Below, one piece after another: positions 40,629 to 49,997 of a stretch of 64,000 nt of DNA (positions within the stretch are counted from its first letter, which is position 1; each line of letters opens with the position of its first letter). Made by a program: the position numbers and the translations under genes. The stretch is from Amycolatopsis camponoti (GTDB taxonomy: Bacteria > Actinomycetota > Actinomycetes > Mycobacteriales > Pseudonocardiaceae), in assembly GCF_902497555.1 (NCBI RefSeq), contig NZ_CABVGP010000002.1:1562501-1626500 (forward strand), given 5' to 3'. The notes below the pieces were generated by a model. It worked only from the letters and a program-made list of their open reading frames with translations, was not told where the DNA came from and did not search any database.

Positions 40629-42850
40629 CGATGTCCTCTCACGATCGGTGGACGCAGGACTCGTACTTCCGGGATCGGGCCCTCGAAACGTTCGACGTCG
40701 ACGGCCGCGTGCTGGCCCGCGCAGCCCTGTGACAGCCGGGACGACGGGACGTCGGCGGTGAGCACGTTGGGGTTGCCGTGCGCGCACAGCGGACCGGCGG
40801 GGTGGTCCTCCACCGGGTCGAACCACGCGCCGGTCGCGAGCTGGACCACGCCGGGCCGGAGAGCGTCATCCAGGACCGCTCCCGCGAGGCAGGCGCCGCG
40901 GGTGTTGAACACCCGGACGACGTCGCCGGGCGCGATGCCGCGGGCCGCCGCGTCGGCCGGGTTCAGTCGGATCGGCTCGCGCCCGGCCACCTTGGCCGCC
41001 TGGCTTACTTCGCCGGCGTCGAGCTGGCTGTGCAGGCGGGTGCGGGGCTGGTTCGCGATCAGCCACAGCGGTCCGGACTCGGTCGGCGGCAGCCAGGCCG
41101 GATGGCCGGGACAGTCCGGGTAGCCGAAGCCCGCCACCGTCGCCGAGGTGATCTCGATGCGGCCGCTGGGTGTGCGAAGCGGGTGGGTGTCCGGGTCCGC
41201 GCGGAAGTCGTCGAACAGGGTGTGGTGCTCGCGGCCGGGCGGGAGCCGGAGTTCTCCGTCCGCCCAGAACGCGGCGAACGCCGGTTCCGAGCGCCAGCCC
41301 GTGTAGAGGTGTTCCAGCCATTCCCGCGCGGTGCGGCCTTCGGTGAACGCCTCGGAAACGCCGAGCCGAGCGGCCAGCCCGGCGAAGATCGTGTAGTCGT
41401 CCTGTGCTTCGCCCGCGGGTTCGGCGATCCGGTGCATCGCGATCACGTGCGTGTCGCGGCGGCCCGAGCCGAGATCTTCGCGTTCCAGCGCGGTCGTCGC
41501 GGGTAGCACGATGTCGGCGTGCCGGGCCGTCGCCGTCCAGTGCGGCTCGTGGACGACGACGGTGTCCGGGCGGGTGAACGCGCGGCGCAGGCGGTTGAGG
41601 TCCTGGTGGTGGTGGAACGGGTTGCCGCCGGCCCAGTAGACGAGGCGGGTGTCGGGGTAACTGCGGACTTCGCCGTTGTAGTCGTAGGCCTCGCCGGGGT
41701 GCAGCAGCAGGTCGGCGATCCGCGCGACGGGGATGAACTCGCCGACCGGGTTCACCCCTTGCGGCAGGTACGGGACCCGCAGTTCGGGTCCGGTGTCGCC
41801 GACGTCGCCCATCGAGCCGTAGCCGTGCCCGAACCCGCCGCCCGGCAGGCCGATCTGGCCCAGCATCGCGGCCAGCGCGATGCCCGCCCACACCGGTTGT
41901 TCGCCGTGTTCGGTGCGCTGCAGCGACCACGTCACCGTGACCAGTGTCCGGTGTGCGGCCATCTCCCGGGCGAGTGCGACGATGTCGGCGGCCGGGATGC
42001 CGGTGATCCCGGCCGCCCATTCCGGGTCCTTGTCGCGCAGGTAGCGCTCGAACTCCGCGTAGCCGACGCAGTAGCGGTCGAGGAAAGCGCGGTCGTGCAA
42101 GCCTTCCGCGACGAGCGTGTGGGCCAGGGCGAGCATCAGCGCGGTGTCGGTCGCGGGCCGGATCGGGTACCAGCGGGCGTCCACTGTGGACGGTAGGTCG
42201 TCACGCAACGGGCTGACGAGCGCGACGCGGCCGCCGAACCGCGCGAGGTGCCCCGGGGTGCCGTGGACGGTGACCCCGCCGGGGGTGACGAAGACGTTCT
42301 TCTCCGGCACGCCGCCGAAGGCGACGATCAGCTCGGTGTGCCCGGCGATCGTCGGCCAGGTCGACGCCTGCCGCAGCACCGCGTGGGTGTCGCCGACGAC
42401 GTGCGGCAGCAGCACCGACGACGTCCCGTTGCTGTAGCTGTTCCGCGACGCCGTGAAGCCACCGATCGTGTTCAGGAACCGGTGCAGCTGGCTCTGCGCG
42501 TGGTGGAACCGCCCGGCGCTGGCCCAGCCGTAGGAACCGCCGAAGATCGCCTGGTTGCCGTGCTCGGTCCGGACGCGGTCGAGTTCGGCGGCCAGGCGGT
42601 CGAGGACGTCGTCCCAATGCACCTCGACGAACTCGTCGCGGCCGCGGCGGTCGTCCGGGCCGGGGCCGTCCTCGAGCCAGCCGCGGCGGACCGCCGGCCG
42701 GGCCACCCGGCTCGGGTGGTCCAGCGCGGCGGCCAGGTTCCCCAGCAGCGGCGACGGCGCCGGATCGGCCGGGTGCGGCTCGACGCGCAACCGGCCCTCG
42801 GCGTCGACTTCGGCCGAAAAGGCTCCCCAGTGCGATGTGCTCGGTTTCAT
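40625..42850 (-). CDS. Molybdopterin oxidoreductase, BisC/TorA type
   Basis: A 741-residue member of the DMSO-reductase family without the N-terminal Fe-S cysteines. GGSYGWASAGRFHHAQSQLHRFLNTIGGFTASRNSYSNGTSS includes the likely serine Mo-ligand region. YWAGGNPFHHHQDLNRLRRAFTRPDTVVVHEPHWTATARHADIVLPATTALER and the C-terminal cofactor domain (LNPADAAARGIAPGDVVRVFNTRGA) are complete. Relatives reduce biotin, methionine or other S-oxides. No Tat signal is seen, so it is cytoplasmic. Its place in a sulfonate/sulfur operon suggests reduction of a sulfoxide taken up as sulfur source. Coupled at both ends by 4-bp overlaps. Confidence 0.88.
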   Translation of the reverse strand: MKPSTSHWGAFSAEVDAEGRLRVEPHPADPAPSPLLGNLAAALDHPSRVARPAVRRGWLEDGPGPDDRRGRDEFVEVHWDDVLDRLAAELDRVRTEHGNQAIFGGSYGWASAGRFHHAQSQLHRFLNTIGGFTASRNSYSNGTSSVLLPHVVGDTHAVLRQASTWPTIAGHTELIVAFGGVPEKNVFVTPGGVTVHGTPGHLARFGGRVALVSPLRDDLPSTVDARWYPIRPATDTALMLALAHTLVAEGLHDRAFLDRYCVGYAEFERYLRDKDPEWAAGITGIPAADIVALAREMAAHRTLVTVTWSLQRTEHGEQPVWAGIALAAMLGQIGLPGGGFGHGYGSMGDVGDTGPELRVPYLPQGVNPVGEFIPVARIADLLLHPGEAYDYNGEVRSYPDTRLVYWAGGNPFHHHQDLNRLRRAFTRPDTVVVHEPHWTATARHADIVLPATTALEREDLGSGRRDTHVIAMHRIAEPAGEAQDDYTIFAGLAARLGVSEAFTEGRTAREWLEHLYTGWRSEPAFAAFWADGELRLPPGREHHTLFDDFRADPDTHPLRTPSGRIEITSATVAGFGYPDCPGHPAWLPPTESGPLWLIANQPRTRLHSQLDAGEVSQAAKVAGREPIRLNPADAAARGIAPGDVVRVFNTRGACLAGAVLDDALRPGVVQLATGAWFDPVEDHPAGPLCAHGNPNVLTADVPSSRLSQGCAGQHAAVDVERFEGPIPEVRVLRPPIVRGHR

Positions 42851-43902
42851 GCCCCGACGGTAACCGCGTCGGCCTTTTCCCTGACCAGGCGAACGAGCGT
42901 GCCGTAGTCGCGGGCGTCGGCCAGTGGCGAGAAGCCGCGGATCAGCAGCGTGCCGACGCCGAGCCGGACGTAGTCGAGCAGCGAGTCCGCGACCTGCTCG
43001 TAGCTGCCGACCAGCGCGGTCGAGTTCCCGGCGGCGCCGGTCGTCTTGGCCACCGCCGTCCACAGGCGCTCGTCGACCACGTCCCCGGTCGCGGCGGCCT
43101 CCAGGAGGCGCTGCGAGCCGACGGCTTCGCTCGAATCGCGGCGGCCCTTGAACTCGCCGGCGCGGTCCTGGGTGAGCCGCAGGATGTCGCGGGCCCGCTC
43201 CCACGCCTCGGCCTCGGTGGCCGCGGGGATGGGCCGCAGGCTGACGCTGAACGCGACGTCCCGGCCGGCGGCCGCGCGGACCTGCTCGATGCGCTCGGCG
43301 ATCCCGGCCAGGGGCTCGCCCCAGAACGCGTAGACGTCGGCGTGCTTCGCCCCGACCCGGATCGCGTCGGCGGACGCGCCGCCGAAGTACACCGGGATCC
43401 GCCCGGCCGGGCGGATGTCGGAGATCGCGCCGCGGACCCGGTAGAACTCGCCATCGTGGTCGAACGGCTCGGCCGAGTCCCAGGTCCGCCGGACCACGGA
43501 CAGGAAGTCGTCGGTGCGGCGGTAGCGGGTGGGCTTGTCGGTGAAGTCGCCGTCGCGGGCCTGGTCGGCGTCGTCGCCGCCGGTGATCACGTGCAGCGCG
43601 ATCCGGCCGGGGTGGAACGCGTCGAGCGTGGCGAACTTGCGGGCGAGCTGGGTGGGCGCGACGAACCCGGGGCGGTGGGCGAGCAGGACGCCGAGCCGCT
43701 CGGTGGCGGCCAGCACCTGGTCCGCGAGCACGAACCCGTCCGGGCTGCTCGCCGACTGGGCGATCAGCACCCGGTCGAACCCGGCTCCCTCGTGCGTGCG
43801 GGCGACTTCGCGCAGGTAGCCGGGCTGGATGATCGGCCCTTCGGGCGCGATGATCTCGCTGGCCTGGCGGCCGGCTGCGTAACCGATGAATTCGAGCGTC
43901 AC
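42847..43902 (-). CDS. Luciferase-like FMN monooxygenase (SsuD-like)
   Basis: A 351-residue TIM-barrel flavin monooxygenase of the alkanesulfonate type. RVLIAQSASSPDGFVLADQVLAATERLGVLLAHRPGFVAPTQLARKFATLDAFHPGRIALHVITGGDDADQARDGDF carries the SsuD-like FMN and substrate loop, followed by YRRTDDFLSVVRRTW, IPVYFGGASADAIRVGAKHADVYAFWGEPL and ATGDVVDERLW. It is about the length of SsuD and probably releases sulfite from an organosulfonate using FMNH2. A second homologue is at 51500-52609. GTG start overlaps the ferredoxin stop. Confidence 0.9.
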   Translation of the reverse strand: MTLEFIGYAAGRQASEIIAPEGPIIQPGYLREVARTHEGAGFDRVLIAQSASSPDGFVLADQVLAATERLGVLLAHRPGFVAPTQLARKFATLDAFHPGRIALHVITGGDDADQARDGDFTDKPTRYRRTDDFLSVVRRTWDSAEPFDHDGEFYRVRGAISDIRPAGRIPVYFGGASADAIRVGAKHADVYAFWGEPLAGIAERIEQVRAAAGRDVAFSVSLRPIPAATEAEAWERARDILRLTQDRAGEFKGRRDSSEAVGSQRLLEAAATGDVVDERLWTAVAKTTGAAGNSTALVGSYEQVADSLLDYVRLGVGTLLIRGFSPLADARDYGTLVRLVREKADAVTVGA

Positions 43903-44252
43903 GGGGTCTCCTGTCCCAGGGCGCGGGCGGCGGCGAAGATGTCGCCCATCCGCCAGCTTTCGTTGGCGTGGGTGCGGCGCGCCCGGCCCCAGCCGGAGTC
44001 GCGCCGGTACTGCGCGGGCCAGTCCGCGGCCCGGACGGCGGTTTCGTCGACGCTGACGGGGGTGCGGCAGTCGGGGTCGACGAAGAGCGCGTCGACCGGG
44101 CAGTACAGCTCGCAGAGGAAGCACGTCTGGCAGTCGCTCTGGCGGGCGATGACCGGCGGGGCGTCCGGGACGGCGTCGAAGACGTCGCTGGGACACACCT
44201 GCACGCATTTGTCGCAGGCGATGCACCGGTCGGCGAGGACGAGCTCGATCAC
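43899..44252 (-). CDS. Two-cluster 4Fe-4S ferredoxin (AprB-like)
   Basis: A 117-residue ferredoxin. Two complete cluster motifs are visible: CIACDKCVQVCP and CQTCFLCELYCP, each CxxCxxCxxxC. The C-terminal tail (SGWGRARRTHANESWRMGDIFAAARAL) is longer than in ordinary ferredoxins and resembles the tail of APS-reductase beta subunits. Translational coupling to the AprA-like flavoprotein suggests a two-subunit redox enzyme. GTG start overlapping the flavoprotein stop. Confidence 0.9.
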   Translation of the reverse strand: MIELVLADRCIACDKCVQVCPSDVFDAVPDAPPVIARQSDCQTCFLCELYCPVDALFVDPDCRTPVSVDETAVRAADWPAQYRRDSGWGRARRTHANESWRMGDIFAAARALGQETP

Positions 44253-45727
44253 GCGGCGGCCTCCTGCCCGTCCGTGCGCCAGTGCATGCCGAGGGTTTCC
44301 CGCCTGCGCAGCGCCGCTTCCTTGACCCACCGGCCCATGGCGACCAGGGACGCGGTCTCGCGCGCGGCCACGGCGGCGCGGCCTTCTCCGGTCAGCGCGG
44401 ACTCGACCTCCGTCCACAAGGCATCCAAAGTGGACAAAGAGCGTCGGAGACCGGCTTCGTCGCGGAACATGTTCTTGTCGTACGCGTTCAGCTCGTCCCG
44501 GACGACGTCGACCACGGTGGTGGTGTCCACCGCGGACGGCCGTCCGCCCGGCCGGATCCCGGCGCGCCCGATCGGCCGTACCGACGACGAGGAGGTGCCG
44601 CGGGCGTACCGGACCGCCGCCCGCCCGGCCCAGGTGCCCGACGACACCGCCCACGCGGAGTTGGGCGAGCCGCCCCCGGAGATCGCGCCCACGACCGGTA
44701 CCCGGCTCGCGACGTCACCCGCGGCGAACAGACCGGGCACGTCGGTGGCGCAGCCGGGCCCGGTGACGAGCCCGCCGACGCCGCGGATGGTGCCCTCGCC
44801 GAGCAGGGTGACCTCGAACGGCTGGGTGTAGGGGTCGATCCCGCGCCGGGTGAACGGCAGCAGGAAGTTGGGCTGCACCAAGGGCATCTTCCGGCGCACC
44901 CAGTCCGGCGCCCGGTCGAGCGTGGTGAACACCGGTCCGCGCAGCAGCGCCGAGCCGAGGACGCGGTTGCGGTCCGGCCCGGACGGCAGATCGAGCACGT
45001 GGCCGCGGGCGTCGGTGTAGGTGCCGAACAGGTACGTCATCGACCGGGCCATCGTCGAGAACGCCGGGGCGAGGGTGTAGTAGTTCGAGAACTCCATGCC
45101 CGACAGCCGCGCCCCGGCCTCGACGGCCATGAGATGGCCGTCGCCGGTGTTGCCGCGCGAGCCGAGCAGGTGCGAGCGGAACGCCGTGCCGCCGGTGGCC
45201 AGCACGACCGCGCCCGCGCGCACCCGCCAGTTCCCGCCCGCCTGCCGCCGGACCCCGGCCGCGCCACCGACCGAGCCGTCCGGGCGCAGCAGAAGTTCGA
45301 GAGCGGGGTGGTGGTCGAGGATCCGGACGCCGGCGCGGTGGACCAGCCCGCGCATCGCGCGCAGGTACTCGGGTCCTCGCACGTTGTTCGTCCGGTCGGG
45401 TTTCCCGTCTCGCACCGGGAACGGGTAGTACTTGTCCAAGGTGGGCAGCCGCTCCCACGTCGTGTGCAGCACCCGTAGCGCCTGCTCGGGGTCCGCGAGC
45501 CCACCGGCGTGCGCGTGCCGTTCGGCGACCGCCTGTTCGTGCCGAGCCGGTTCGACGAACCAATGCGTGACCCCGGCGGTCGCGGTGACGCCGCTGGTGC
45601 CGCAGTAGCCCTTGTCCACCAGCACGACGTCCCCGCCGGCCTGGGCCGCGGCCAAGGCGGTCCAGGTCGCGGCGAGGCCGCCGCCGACGACGAGCACGCC
45701 GGCGCTGAGGTCGAGGTCGTCGCTCAT
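44249..45727 (-). CDS. FAD oxidoreductase (fumarate reductase/AprA-like)
   Basis: A 492-residue FAD protein of the succinate dehydrogenase/fumarate reductase/adenylylsulfate reductase alpha family. The FAD motif is AGVLVVGGGLAATWTALAAAQAGGDVVLVDKG near the N-terminus, then CGTSGVTATAG, GAVVLATGGTAFRS and FAAGDVASRVPVVGAISGGGSPNSAWAVSSG. With the two-cluster ferredoxin it resembles AprAB. In aerobic actinomycetes, AprAB-like pairs inside sulfonate transport operons are not APS reductases of energy metabolism, so a role in activating or reducing an organosulfur compound is likely. Coupled to the ATPase gene by ATGA. Confidence 0.88.
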   Translation of the reverse strand: MSDDLDLSAGVLVVGGGLAATWTALAAAQAGGDVVLVDKGYCGTSGVTATAGVTHWFVEPARHEQAVAERHAHAGGLADPEQALRVLHTTWERLPTLDKYYPFPVRDGKPDRTNNVRGPEYLRAMRGLVHRAGVRILDHHPALELLLRPDGSVGGAAGVRRQAGGNWRVRAGAVVLATGGTAFRSHLLGSRGNTGDGHLMAVEAGARLSGMEFSNYYTLAPAFSTMARSMTYLFGTYTDARGHVLDLPSGPDRNRVLGSALLRGPVFTTLDRAPDWVRRKMPLVQPNFLLPFTRRGIDPYTQPFEVTLLGEGTIRGVGGLVTGPGCATDVPGLFAAGDVASRVPVVGAISGGGSPNSAWAVSSGTWAGRAAVRYARGTSSSSVRPIGRAGIRPGGRPSAVDTTTVVDVVRDELNAYDKNMFRDEAGLRRSLSTLDALWTEVESALTGEGRAAVAARETASLVAMGRWVKEAALRRRETLGMHWRTDGQEAAA

Positions 45728-46422
45728 CGGGACTCCGCCAGCTCGGCGACCCCCAGCTCGGCCAGCAGCCGGTGCCGCAGCTCATCGAAATCCGGGTTGC
45801 GGCGGGTGCGTTCGCCCTCGAAGTCGACGCGGTGTTCGGCGGCCAGCCGCCCGGACCGCAGCGCGACCACGCGGTCGGCGAGCAGGATGGCCTCGTCGAC
45901 GTCGTGGGTGACCAGCAGGACGGCCGGGCGGTGCGCGGCGACGAGCCGCCGGACCAGCGCGTGCATCTTGATCCGGGTCAGCGCGTCCAACGCGGCGAAC
46001 GGTTCGTCGAGCAGCAGCAGCCGGGGTTCGCGGACCAGCGCCCGGGCGAGCGCGACGCGCTGGGCCTCGCCGCCGGACAGCGTGACCGGCCAGGCGTCGA
46101 GGTGCCCGGCCAGACCGACCTCGGTCAGCGCGCGAGCCGCGGCCTCGCGGGGAAGGCCGACGGCGACGTTCTGCCACACCCGCCGCCAGGGCAGCAGCCG
46201 GTGCTCCTGGAACACGACCATCCGCTCGGCCGGAGCTTCCAGCTCGCCGCCGTCGGGGGTGTCGAGCCCGGCGAGCAGCCGCAGCAACGTCGTCTTGCCG
46301 CAGCCGCTTTCGCCGATGAGCGCGACGAACTCGCCGGGCGCGATGTTCAGGTCGAGTCCACTCAGGACGGTCCGGGGCCCGAAGCTCTTGGTCAGCGCAC
46401 GTACGCGCACGGCGGTGCTCAC
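45724..46422 (-). CDS. ssuB: Sulfonate ABC transporter, ATP-binding protein
   Basis: A 232-residue ABC ATPase: Walker A IGESGCGKTTLLRLLAGL, Q-loop MVVFQEHRLLPWRRVWQNVAVGL (the LLPW pattern is typical of SsuB/TauB), signature LSGGEAQRVALARALV, Walker B LLLLDEPFAALD and the switch VTHDVDEAILLADRV. It energises uptake of sulfonates or similar sulfur compounds with the permease at 47397. GTG start overlapping the binding-protein stop. The SsuB name is by family; the substrate could be another organosulfur anion. Confidence 0.88.
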   Translation of the reverse strand: MSTAVRVRALTKSFGPRTVLSGLDLNIAPGEFVALIGESGCGKTTLLRLLAGLDTPDGGELEAPAERMVVFQEHRLLPWRRVWQNVAVGLPREAAARALTEVGLAGHLDAWPVTLSGGEAQRVALARALVREPRLLLLDEPFAALDALTRIKMHALVRRLVAAHRPAVLLVTHDVDEAILLADRVVALRSGRLAAEHRVDFEGERTRRNPDFDELRHRLLAELGVAELAESR

Positions 46423-47387
46423 AGCTTCACCGCGTGGTCGGCGATGGTGATCGGGCCGCTGAGGATCTTGCGCCGCGTGAGCCAGTCGGCCCCGCGCTGC
46501 AGCTGCGCGATCCCGTCGTCGTTGATCAGCGCGAGCTTCGTCCGGACGTTCTTGGCGGCCATCTTGTCCAGCACGGCCTGCGGGTAGTGGGAGACGGCGT
46601 TGCCGATGTCCAGGGACTCCTCGTAGTGCTGGTTCTGCCACTCGTAGTCGGCCTGGAACGCCGCGATCACCTTGCGGATGGTGTCGGCGTTCCGCTCGGC
46701 GTAGTCGCGGCGGACGAGGTAGCTGGTGAAGTCGATCTGGAAGTCCAGCTCGTCGCCGTCGACGAAGATCGGCTTGGCGCCGTACTGCACCTCGGCGATC
46801 TCGCGGAAGCCCGACCAGATGGCCCAGGCGTCGATCTTCCCGGCGCCGAACGCGGCCGACGCCTCGGGCGGGTTGAGGTAGGTGACCTTCACCGACTCGC
46901 GCGGCACGTGGTACTTCTCGAGCGCGGCGACCAGCAGGAACTCGCCGAGCCCGGCCTTGTTGACCGCGACGGTCTTGCCCGCCAGGTCGGTGACCTTCTC
47001 GATGCCGGTGTGGGCCCCGGCGACGATCGCGGTGGTCCGCGGGGTGGACGCGGCCCAGGCGACGTACACGAGGTCGGCGCCGGAGAGGATGGCCTGGTCG
47101 GCCGGGGTGGTGCTGCCGCCGAAGCTGAAGTCGGCGGTGCCGCCGACGACGGCTTGCAGGGTGGGCGCGTGGTTGGGGAAGGGGCCGACCCACTCCACGG
47201 TGATGCCCTGGTCCTGCAACGTCTTTTCCAGCACGCCGCGGGCCTTGGGGACGGAGATGGTGCTGTAGGTCAGGCGGACCTTGCCCTGCGTGGCACCGCC
47301 GGCCGAACCGGTGGCGCAGGCGGCGAGAGGGGTGGCGAGGGCGGTGAGGCCGGCTGCGGCCAGGAACGTGCGGCGCGAGAGTGTCAT
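46419..47387 (-). CDS. Sulfonate-type substrate-binding lipoprotein (second)
   Basis: A 322-residue SsuA/TauA-type binding protein. A twin-arginine-like signal (MTLSRRTFLAAAGLTALATPLAAC) carries the lipobox cysteine at about residue 24. The body shows VVGGTADFSFGGSTTPADQAILSGADLVYVA, DLAGKTVAVNKAGLGEFLLVAALEKY and AAFGAGKIDAWAIWSGFREIAE, as in the family. It lies nine bases after the permease gene. It is a diverged paralogue of the binding protein at 48200. Confidence 0.9.
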   Translation of the reverse strand: MTLSRRTFLAAAGLTALATPLAACATGSAGGATQGKVRLTYSTISVPKARGVLEKTLQDQGITVEWVGPFPNHAPTLQAVVGGTADFSFGGSTTPADQAILSGADLVYVAWAASTPRTTAIVAGAHTGIEKVTDLAGKTVAVNKAGLGEFLLVAALEKYHVPRESVKVTYLNPPEASAAFGAGKIDAWAIWSGFREIAEVQYGAKPIFVDGDELDFQIDFTSYLVRRDYAERNADTIRKVIAAFQADYEWQNQHYEESLDIGNAVSHYPQAVLDKMAAKNVRTKLALINDDGIAQLQRGADWLTRRKILSGPITIADHAVKL

Positions 47388-47396
47388 GGGGGTTCC

Positions 47397-48203
47397 TCAG
47401 GCGGTCAGGCGGGCGTAGGTGGGGTGCCAGCGCAGCAGGCGGCGTTCGAGGAGGCGGGTGACCAGGTCGCAGAGGATCCCGATCACGGCGTAGATGAGCA
47501 CGACGAGCACGATCACGTCGGTCTGCAGGAACTCGCGGGCGTTGGTGGCCATGAACCCGAGCCCCGCGTCGGCGCCGAGGGTTTCGGCGATGACGAGCGC
47601 GAGCCAGGCCGCCGTCAGCGACAGCCGGAGCCCACCGAGGATCGAGGGCAGGGCCCCGGGCAGCACCACCCAGCGGATCCGCGCGGCGCGGCCGAGGCCC
47701 ACGACGTCGGTCATCTCCAGGAGCTTCGGGTCGATCTGCCGGATGCCGAGCACGGTGGTCAGGTAGAGCGGGACGGCGGTGCCGAGCGCGATCAGGAAGA
47801 TCTTCCCGGCCTCGCCGATCCCGAACCAGACGATCACCAGCGGCAGGATCGCGAGGAACGGCACCGCGCGGACCATCTGGATGCTGCGGTCCAGCAGTGC
47901 TTCGGCCACTTTGGACAGTCCGACGAGCAGCCCGAGCCCGAGACCGAAGCTCGCGCCGATGGCGAACCCGGTCGCCGACCGCTGCAGGCTGGCGAGGAGG
48001 TTCGACGGCAGTTCGCCGTCGGCGATCAGGTCGCCCGCCCTTTCCAGTACGCCGCTCGGGGCCGGCAGCACCTGCTCGGGCAGGATTCCGGTCCGCGCCA
48101 GCAGTTCCCACAGGGCGAGCACGGCGACCGGTGTCAGCCAGGACACGGCCCGGTGCGGGAACCGGATCCCGCCGGTGCGCGGCCGGTCGAGGGCGCGGGT
48201 CAT
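47397..48203 (-). CDS. ssuC: Sulfonate ABC transporter permease
   Basis: A 268-residue inner-membrane permease with six predicted helices and the ABC coupling loop (EMTDVVGLGRAARIRWVVLPGALPSILGGLRLSLTAAWLALVIAET) that carries the EAA motif of SsuC/TauC proteins. Its ATG overlaps the stop of the first binding-protein gene, and the second binding-protein gene follows. It is the only permease in the locus, so both binding proteins probably share it. Confidence 0.9.
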   Translation of the reverse strand: MTRALDRPRTGGIRFPHRAVSWLTPVAVLALWELLARTGILPEQVLPAPSGVLERAGDLIADGELPSNLLASLQRSATGFAIGASFGLGLGLLVGLSKVAEALLDRSIQMVRAVPFLAILPLVIVWFGIGEAGKIFLIALGTAVPLYLTTVLGIRQIDPKLLEMTDVVGLGRAARIRWVVLPGALPSILGGLRLSLTAAWLALVIAETLGADAGLGFMATNAREFLQTDVIVLVVLIYAVIGILCDLVTRLLERRLLRWHPTYARLTA

Positions 48204-49168
48204 CGCGGATCGAGTCCCGGGTCGACGTACTCGCTCAGCTTCTTGCCGCCGGGGAACAGGCCCTGCCGCACCCAGGTGTCGTAGGTCTTCTGCAGCTGGG
48301 CGGCGAGGGCGGCGTCGACGGGGATGCGCTGGTAGGTCGTCTCGTCCGGGCGGACCTGGGCGGCGACGGCCAGGGGCTGGTGGGCGAACTCGGCGTACCA
48401 CTTGTCGAAGGCGTCGGGGTTGTCCTTCGACCAGGTGTAGCTCTTGTCGACGCGGCTCGCGAAGTCCTGGATGGCCGTGCGCTTGCGTGGGTCGCTCAGC
48501 GCCTTGTCGGTGGCCGAGAGGACGTTGAGACCGGAGTTGATCCCGGCGCCGTCGGAGAGGACGCGGGCGCCGAGTTCGCCGCGGGCGCGGGCGGCGTAGA
48601 CGCTCCAGGTGGCCCAGGCGTCGATGTTGCCGGTCGAGAACGCGCCGTTCGCCTCCGCCGGGGCGAGGAAGTTCAAGGTGACGTCCTTGTCCGACAGCCC
48701 GGCCTGCTTGAGCGCACCGATCACGAGGTAGTGCGCGACGCTGCCGCGGGTGGTGGGGGAGATCCGCTTGCCCTTGAGGTCGGCGACGGTGCGGGCGGGG
48801 CTGTCCTTCGGCACCAGGAGGTAGGTGCCCTTGCCGCCGTTGCTCCAGGCCGCGGCGACCTTGATCCGGGAACCGCCGGCGATCGCGGTGACGGTGGGGG
48901 AGTCGTTGGCGCCGCCGATGTCGATCGCGTCCGCGCGCAGGGCTTCGTGCAGGTTGACCGCCGCGGCGAACTGGGACCACTCGATCTTGTACGGCAGGTT
49001 GCCGAGCAGCCCGGCCGCCTTGAGCCGGGACTGCGTGGCGCCGGTCTGGTCGCCCACGCGCAGCACCACCTCGCCGGAAGCGTCCGATGTGGACGAACCG
49101 CACGCGGTGAGCGTGGTGAGGCCGAGCAGTGCGGCCACGAGCAGGGCGAGCCGGGGTTTCGAGGGCAT
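48200..49168 (-). CDS. ssuA: Sulfonate-type substrate-binding lipoprotein (first)
   Basis: A 322-residue SsuA-type binding protein and first gene of the sulfur operon. Signal MPSKPRLALLVAALLGLTTLTAC with lipobox Cys near residue 23. Conserved body elements are ADAIDIGGANDSPTVTAIAGGSRIKVAAAWSNGGKGTYLLVPKDSP, GKRISPTTRGSVAHYLVIGAL and AFSTGNIDAWATWSVYAA. It has the same length as its paralogue at 46419, but a different signal type (Sec rather than Tat-like). Promoter region lies in 49169-49269, where I see no clear operator. Confidence 0.9.
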   Translation of the reverse strand: MPSKPRLALLVAALLGLTTLTACGSSTSDASGEVVLRVGDQTGATQSRLKAAGLLGNLPYKIEWSQFAAAVNLHEALRADAIDIGGANDSPTVTAIAGGSRIKVAAAWSNGGKGTYLLVPKDSPARTVADLKGKRISPTTRGSVAHYLVIGALKQAGLSDKDVTLNFLAPAEANGAFSTGNIDAWATWSVYAARARGELGARVLSDGAGINSGLNVLSATDKALSDPRKRTAIQDFASRVDKSYTWSKDNPDAFDKWYAEFAHQPLAVAAQVRPDETTYQRIPVDAALAAQLQKTYDTWVRQGLFPGGKKLSEYVDPGLDPR

Positions 49169-49269
49169 GCGGAACTCCCAATGCGGTTTCGGGCCGCGGA
49201 GATTCGGTGACGGACGCCGGGCTAAATGGTCACCGGCGTGTGTCTATTTTCCCCCTCGGCCGGGGAGAG

Positions 49270-49995
49270 TCAACGCCCGCGGCCGGGTTCCCACGAACCG
49301 GGAAAGGATCCACTGTGGACCGTAGCGGCGCGCGCGGCGTCGAAGTATTCGCGCAGCGGGCGCCAGCCGGGCACGACGAACCGGCCGCCGGGACCGGTGA
49401 AGGTCAGCGTCGGCAGGGCGTAGCGGACGTGGTGTTCGAGGTGCTTCGCGCGGCCGCTGTGCGGCCCGGGCGCGGTGATGTCGAGGACTTCCGGGCACGG
49501 GTTCCGCGTCTCGCGCCAGTCCTCACGGACGGCCCGGCGGACTTCGTCACCATCCATGGCCGCGCGCAATGCGTCGACGTCGAGGCCCGGCACGCCCTCG
49601 ACGGCGGCGAGCACACGCTCGGGGTCGTCGGCCGGGGTGCCGAGCAGGAACGTCGTTTCCCGCAGCCGTTGCAGGACCTGCTCGGCGACGGTTTCCCCTT
49701 GCGCCTCGGCGGCTTTCGCGGCGAGCGAGGCGGGCCAGCTCGTCCGGGCCACCCATCGCAGGTGCGGTGGTTTCGGGGCGCCGGTGTGCTCGGTGACGCC
49801 GTCGATGAACTTCGCGTACCAGGCGGCTTCCGCGGCCGGGTCCGGTGCTTCGTCCTCGTCGTCGTCGAAGAGGATGCCGAAGACCCGGCGCCACCGGGCG
49901 TCCCGCAGCTCCGCCCGCAAGCGGCGGAATTTCGGCTCCGACCCCCACGCCCACGGGCAGGCGGGATCGGTGTATTCGACGACGTCGAGCGCCAC
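49270..49995 (-). CDS. DsbA-fold thioredoxin-like protein with single active-site Cys
   Basis: A 241-residue DsbA/FrnE-type protein. The N-terminal motif is VVEYTDPACPWAWGSEPKFRRLRAEL: only the first cysteine of CxxC remains (CPWA). The rest has the helical insert typical of the family (AKAAEAQGETVAEQVLQRLRETTFLLG) and the cis-Pro-like segment ALPTLTFTGPGGRFVVPG. It lacks a signal peptide, so it is cytoplasmic. It may be a glutathione/mycothiol-S-transferase-like or isomerase-type member rather than an oxidoreductase. GTG start two bases after the cupin stop, so part of the same operon. Confidence 0.8.
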   Translation of the reverse strand: MALDVVEYTDPACPWAWGSEPKFRRLRAELRDARWRRVFGILFDDDEDEAPDPAAEAAWYAKFIDGVTEHTGAPKPPHLRWVARTSWPASLAAKAAEAQGETVAEQVLQRLRETTFLLGTPADDPERVLAAVEGVPGLDVDALRAAMDGDEVRRAVREDWRETRNPCPEVLDITAPGPHSGRAKHLEHHVRYALPTLTFTGPGGRFVVPGWRPLREYFDAARAATVHSGSFPGSWEPGRGR

Positions 49996-49997
49996 GG

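Noticed and set aside
49169..49269. Possible S-adenosylmethionine-type riboswitch before the sulfur operon
   Set aside because: The 101-bp leader has no long paired helices or conserved riboswitch segments that I can recognise, and part of it may be promoter.
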